Below the pieces are notes generated by a model. That model saw only the letters and a list, made by a program, of their open reading frames with translations, did not search any database and was not told where the DNA came from. From Fen-1273 sp963837815 (GTDB lineage Bacteria > Bacteroidota > Ignavibacteria > UBA10030 > UBA6906): a DNA stretch of 64,000 nt. The stretch is taken from contig CAWIOS010000017.1 of the NCBI GenBank assembly GCA_963837815.1, positions 1 to 64,000 on the forward strand, in the 5' to 3' direction. Shown one piece after another: positions 60,328-64,000 of the stretch. Within the stretch, counting starts at the first letter, position 1. Every line of letters starts with the position of its first letter. A program made the position numbers and the translations under genes.

Positions 60328-61069
60328 TGACGAACCCCTCGCCAGGGACAAGATCCGGATGTTCCTGGAGCGGGATCCCGAAATCGAAATCATCGGTGAG
60401 TGCGTGGATGGCGTGCATGCTGTCGCGTCGATCGAGGAGTCGAGTCCGGACCTCGTGTTTCTCGACATACAGATGCCGGGGAAGGACGGGTTCGAAGTCC
60501 TGAAAACCGTCGGCGTCGACCGGGTTGCCGCGGTCATATTCGTCACCGCCTACGACGAGCACGCGCTCCGCGCGTTCGAATTTCACGCCCTTGATTACCT
60601 TCTCAAACCCTTTGCCGCCAACCGGTTCCAGGACGCGCTGGCCCGCGCAAAGACGCAGCTCCTGACAGAACCCCAGGAACCGTTCAAAAAGCAGCTCATG
60701 ACGCTCCTTGGAAGCGTCGACGGGGACACCCGCTACATACGCCGGCTTGTCGTGAAAACGGGGGGGCGGATCGTGTTTCTGAAGATGGAGGAGATCGACT
60801 GGATCGAGGCGGCGGGGAATTACCTCGCGCTGCATGTCGGAACCATGTCGCACCTGATCCGCGAAACAATGAACGACCTCGAATCCCGCATTGACCCCGC
60901 CCAGTTTCTCCGCATTCACCGCTCGACGATAGTGAACATCGACAGGATCAGGGAGATGCAGCCCCTGTTCCACGGAGATTTCACGGTCATCCTGACAAAC
61001 GGCACGCGCCTGATGCTGAGCAGGAATTACAGGTCGCGCTTCCCACGCCACCTCGGGAAACTCTCCTGA
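60269..61069 (+). CDS. LytTR-family response regulator
   Basis: A 266-residue regulator. The receiver has DDE in TLIVDDEPLARDKI, phospho-acceptor D66 in LVFLDIQMPGKDG, FVTAYDEHALRAFEFHALDYLLKPF with the conserved Lys. The LytTR DNA-binding domain (about 160-262) shows FLKMEEIDWIEAAGNYLALHVG, FLRIHRSTIVNIDRIREMQP and a final LSRNYRSRF. It is encoded in a 59-base overlap with the LytS-like kinase, so the pair is co-translated. LytTR sites are short direct repeats; no target is evident near this operon. Confidence 0.93.
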   Translation: MSLQPSPGISAQRIRTLIVDDEPLARDKIRMFLERDPEIEIIGECVDGVHAVASIEESSPDLVFLDIQMPGKDGFEVLKTVGVDRVAAVIFVTAYDEHALRAFEFHALDYLLKPFAANRFQDALARAKTQLLTEPQEPFKKQLMTLLGSVDGDTRYIRRLVVKTGGRIVFLKMEEIDWIEAAGNYLALHVGTMSHLIRETMNDLESRIDPAQFLRIHRSTIVNIDRIREMQPLFHGDFTVILTNGTRLMLSRNYRSRFPRHLGKLS

Positions 61070-61267
61070 GGACGCTCCCGGACTGCGACGCCTGTTGCCC
61101 CGGCCGGGCCTCCCCCGAATGAAGCGGCATTGACTTTACTCACTCCCCTCCCTACATTCTCCATGACGTAGTCCCGCAAGGCGCGTTCCTCCCGCTGGCG
61201 CGCTGACGCGCGCTCATCTCCATTCTCCGATATCACCCAGGGACATTCATTCCCGGAGGGTCTCCGC

Positions 61268-63190
61268 ATGAGAAGGCACATCCCCGTCGTTCTCTTTGCA
61301 ATGGCTGCAGCACTCCCCGCGAAAACGACCGCCGCGCTCCCCGGGCCGGGCGATTCGAAGATAGGGTCCCGCATCGTCGCCGCAACGGTTTATGCAGACC
61401 GGGCGATGGTGACGCGGGAGGGGAGCGCGGATGTCACCCCGGGGATCAGGCACATAACATTCGGAGGGCTTCCCTCCTTCCTCCAGGACCAGTCGGTCCG
61501 CGTTTCTGCCACCGGGAGCGCACAGGCAAAGATACTCGAAGTCAAGGTGAACCGGAAGTTTCTCGATACCCTTTCCGCCGACCGGATGGCCCCCCTCCTC
61601 CAGACGCGCAAATCCATCACGGATGAATTGCGAACGCTGAACGACCGGCTTGCCGTCATATCCCATCAGCGTGATTTTCTGAACAAAATCACAATCGCAT
61701 CGGAGGAGTCGGTGGCACGGGAGCTGAAGACGCAGCGCCCGACAACGGAGGACTGGAACAAGGTACTCGGGTTCTTCGATGCCGAACTCACGAAGCTCAA
61801 CACGGAATCGCGGCAGCTCGAGGATAAATCGGACGCCGTTCAACAAAAGCTGAACGCGGTCCAGAGAGAGATCAACGCCGCGGGAGGAAGCCCGGACAAA
61901 GTGGAAAAATCGATCACGATCGCTTTCGACGTCCGGAGCGGGGGAACTCTCGCGATCGAGGCATCGTATCTGATTTCCCAGGCCGGATGGACGCCGACGT
62001 ATGACATCCGCGTGTCATCCGCCGATACGATCGTGGAGCTTACCTATTCCGCGGTCGTGCGGCAGAATACCGGGGAGGAGTGGAAGGACGTCAGCCTGAC
62101 ACTCTCCACATCACAACCGGCGCTTGGCGGGGCTCCGCCCGAACTGCAGCCCTGGTTCGTCGGATCGGCAGAGCGGGCGCAGGGATCCATCGAGGGCTCG
62201 GTGCGCGATGCGGCCACCGGGGAGCCGCTCGTCGGGGCCAATATCATCGTGACGGGAATCCCCGCGGGCGCTGCAACGGACGTGAACGGGTATTACAGAA
62301 TCAATGGCCTGACGCCGGGCCCGGTCGTCCTCAAATCGTCGTACGTCGGGTATCAGAGTATCCAGTTCAGGGTCAGCGTCCGCCCGTTCGCTCTGACGCG
62401 GGCCGATTTTTCGCTTCCTGCCGAGGGGGTCTCTGTGGGAACTGTTGCGATCACCGCACAGGCGCAAGGCGAGAGCCTCGGAAAGCTGGCGGGAACCTCA
62501 GCGCCGCAGAACCTCTCGTCACACCTTGCGGCAGCTTCAGTCCCGCCGAGGACAGCCGACGTAAAAGAGTCGCTGATCGCCGCATCATTTCCGATCTCGG
62601 GGGAGAGCACCGTGCCCTCAGACAACCGGGAGCACAGGGTGACAATCGCAGTCGTCCCGCTCGGCGGCACATTCAGCCACAGCGCAGTCCCCAAACTTCA
62701 GGCGGAAGCATTCTTCAAGGCAGGGCTCCGCAACTCCACGGACTACCCGATCATCCCCGGACCGATGAGCGTGTATGTCGACAACGCATTTGTCAGCACG
62801 TCGAAGCTTCCCATGGTGATGCCCGGAGAGAAGTTCGATGCGTACCTTGGCGCGGATAACGGCGTGCATATTGAACGAAAGCTCCTGAACAAGGTGACGG
62901 ATGTATCGGGGATCTTTTCCAGATCGCAGATGACAAAATACGACATACTGATCACCGCGGAAAACAGGAAGAAGATACCGCAAACGCTCACGGTCCGCGA
63001 GAACGTCCCGGTCTCGCAGGACGAACGGGTCAAGGTCGAGATTGATCTCCCGCGCCCCGAAGAGGCAAAGCCGGACGCGGGGGGAATCCTGACGTGGCAG
63101 GTCCGGCTCGCGCCGGGAGAGAAGAGGGAATTCCGGGTACAGTATTCAATCGAGGCACCCACGGACATGAACGTAGGAGGACTGGAATGA
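61268..63190 (+). CDS. MuiA-like (DUF4139) protein with CarboxypepD_reg insert
   Basis: A 640-residue exported protein (signal MRRHIPVVLFAMAAALPAKTTA). The N-terminal DUF4140 part has IVAATVYADRAMVTREGSADV, followed by a long coiled coil (about 110-210). The DUF4139 part starts with GGTLAIEASYLISQAGWTPTYDIRVSS, then VRQNTGEEWKDVSLTLSTSQP. At about residues 300-385 a carboxypeptidase-regulatory-like beta domain is inserted: GSIEGSVRDAATGEPLVGANIIVTG, TDVNGYYRINGLTPG, SYVGYQSIQF. DUF4139 then resumes and ends TWQVRLAPGEKREFRVQYSIE. The family is named after the mucoidy inhibitor A gene; no mechanism is known. The stop overlaps the next start (ATGA). Confidence 0.88.
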   Translation: MRRHIPVVLFAMAAALPAKTTAALPGPGDSKIGSRIVAATVYADRAMVTREGSADVTPGIRHITFGGLPSFLQDQSVRVSATGSAQAKILEVKVNRKFLDTLSADRMAPLLQTRKSITDELRTLNDRLAVISHQRDFLNKITIASEESVARELKTQRPTTEDWNKVLGFFDAELTKLNTESRQLEDKSDAVQQKLNAVQREINAAGGSPDKVEKSITIAFDVRSGGTLAIEASYLISQAGWTPTYDIRVSSADTIVELTYSAVVRQNTGEEWKDVSLTLSTSQPALGGAPPELQPWFVGSAERAQGSIEGSVRDAATGEPLVGANIIVTGIPAGAATDVNGYYRINGLTPGPVVLKSSYVGYQSIQFRVSVRPFALTRADFSLPAEGVSVGTVAITAQAQGESLGKLAGTSAPQNLSSHLAAASVPPRTADVKESLIAASFPISGESTVPSDNREHRVTIAVVPLGGTFSHSAVPKLQAEAFFKAGLRNSTDYPIIPGPMSVYVDNAFVSTSKLPMVMPGEKFDAYLGADNGVHIERKLLNKVTDVSGIFSRSQMTKYDILITAENRKKIPQTLTVRENVPVSQDERVKVEIDLPRPEEAKPDAGGILTWQVRLAPGEKREFRVQYSIEAPTDMNVGGLE

Positions 63191-64000
63191 ACAACGCCGC
63201 CCCGGCAGAACTTGCATTGTTCGTCATCGCCTCACTCGTCATATTCGCGGGACTTGCAAGGCTCGCGCTCCATTTCTTCCTTCACGTTAACGTCGCGGAG
63301 AAAATCGGCGAGGAGCACAACGCCGCGCTGGGGATCGAATACGCGGGCTACTTCCTGGGAGTGCTTCTCATCGCCGGATCCGTTCTCGACGGCCTCCCCG
63401 ATATCAGCGCTTCCGGGGGAGGGGACGCGGCAGGGATGTTTTCATCCGGATTCTGGTCGAATGCTCTCCAGGCCGGCGGATACGGCATCTTCGGCATCAT
63501 CGCGCTCGCACTGTTTGGACGCCTGGGGTTCCGGTTTCTCGTCCGGACGAATATCGTGGCGGGGGTGAGGGCAAATAACCAGGCCGCGGGGCTCGTTGCG
63601 GCGGGCGGCCACATCTCCGCCGCGCTCGTCATCGCGGGGGTCCTTTCCGGAGACAGCGCCGGGGGCGATTTCTCCGTCGCGGGGGTTTTCCTCGTGATCG
63701 GGATCGCGGCGCTCTGGGGCATCACGTACATACACCGGTTCGTCACGAGGTACGACGACGCGAGGGAGATCACGAACGGCAACGTGGCGGCGGCATTGAG
63801 TTACGCAGGGATGATGATCGCCGTCGGCATCATCGTCGGACACGCGGTCAACGGCGATTTCTCGGATTACGCGACGTCGCTCGGCCTCTGCGGGAAGGCC
63901 CTCCTCTGGATCCTCGTGCTCTACCCGGTGCGCCAGTTCATCGTCCAGGGGATACTCCTGGGGGATGGTTTCCGGCTCTACGGGGGGAGACTCGACGATG
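63187..64000 (+). CDS. DUF350-family membrane protein (3' end outside window)
   Basis: The ATG at 63187 overlaps the MuiA-like stop. The frame is open to the window end, at least 271 codons. Helices alternate in a two-part pattern: LALFVIASLVIFAGLARLALHFFL, AALGIEYAGYFLGVLLIAGS, GGYGIFGIIALALFGRLGF, then NQAAGLVAAGGHISAALVIAGVLSG, VAGVFLVIGIAALWGITYI, NVAAALSYAGMMIAVGIIVGHAV. The repeated N(x)AAxL...AG...ixG motif is the duplicated DUF350 unit. Function is unknown; translational coupling suggests it works with the envelope protein upstream. Confidence 0.85.
   Translation, partial: MNNAAPAELALFVIASLVIFAGLARLALHFFLHVNVAEKIGEEHNAALGIEYAGYFLGVLLIAGSVLDGLPDISASGGGDAAGMFSSGFWSNALQAGGYGIFGIIALALFGRLGFRFLVRTNIVAGVRANNQAAGLVAAGGHISAALVIAGVLSGDSAGGDFSVAGVFLVIGIAALWGITYIHRFVTRYDDAREITNGNVAAALSYAGMMIAVGIIVGHAVNGDFSDYATSLGLCGKALLWILVLYPVRQFIVQGILLGDGFRLYGGRLDD

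Overview
The window is a GC-rich bacterial chromosome segment. Its mix of features resembles the FCB group (Ignavibacteriota/Calditrichota-like relatives of Bacteroidota): secreted S9 and M16 peptidases, GH78 and GH2 glycosidases, PAS-rich histidine kinases, LytTR signalling, a MuiA/DUF4139 protein carrying a CarboxypepD_reg-type insert, and lipoproteins with canonical lipoboxes. This placement is inferred from gene content; no rRNA or other phylogenetic marker is present.

Region 1 (1-6.6 kb) is an accessory island that looks less GC-rich than the rest. It opens with a 5'-truncated gene for an unusual fusion: a spore-photoproduct-lyase-type radical SAM domain joined through an acidic linker to an MCM-like AAA+ helicase module with a winged-helix tail. 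The reading frame is broken twice. A small excisionase/MerR-like HTH protein follows, preceded by four 8-bp tandem repeats. Then come tRNA-Gly(CCC), a strong terminator, and a type IV (AbiE-like) toxin-antitoxin pair behind a palindromic operator.

Region 2 (6.8-24 kb) is a patchwork of small accessory genes in both orientations: SRPBCC/AHSA1, YdeI-like, ArsR, DUF4386, quinone oxidoreductase, DHFR-like, YCII, VOC, SnoaL, DUF4242 and several lipoproteins. It also has a solitary tyrosine recombinase. Gene decay is visible: a DoxX remnant, an isoprenylcysteine-methyltransferase-like gene with UGA at a Trp position, a second integrase reduced to its 3' end, an FtsX permease lacking its N-terminal half, and a YCII remnant. 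A secreted S9 peptidase lies behind two tandem 20-bp palindromes.

Region 3 (24.4-29.9 kb) is a three-gene phosphorelay: a four-PAS histidine kinase, an Rcp1-like single-domain receiver and a REC-PAS-PAS-PAS-kinase-REC hybrid. Region 4 (30-44.8 kb) is mostly envelope and extracellular functions: an alpha/beta hydrolase, a catalytic plus non-catalytic M16 pair, an AsmA-like protein, an alpha-L-rhamnosidase-like GH78, a GH2 beta-mannosidase-like enzyme, and small membrane or lipoproteins. Region 5 (44.9-51.9 kb) holds a remnant of a DNA polymerase III epsilon-like exonuclease, an S41 protease, an acs plus CBS/DUF294 operon, and a TPR protein. Region 6 (51.9-64 kb) is signalling: an MCP, two adjacent Ser/Thr kinase-like membrane proteins that both lack the HRD catalytic Asp, a HEAT-repeat protein, a LytS/LytTR two-component pair, and a MuiA-like plus DUF350 pair that runs off the right edge.

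The most unusual items are the SPL-MCM fusion at the left edge and the twin degenerate kinases near 54-58 kb.
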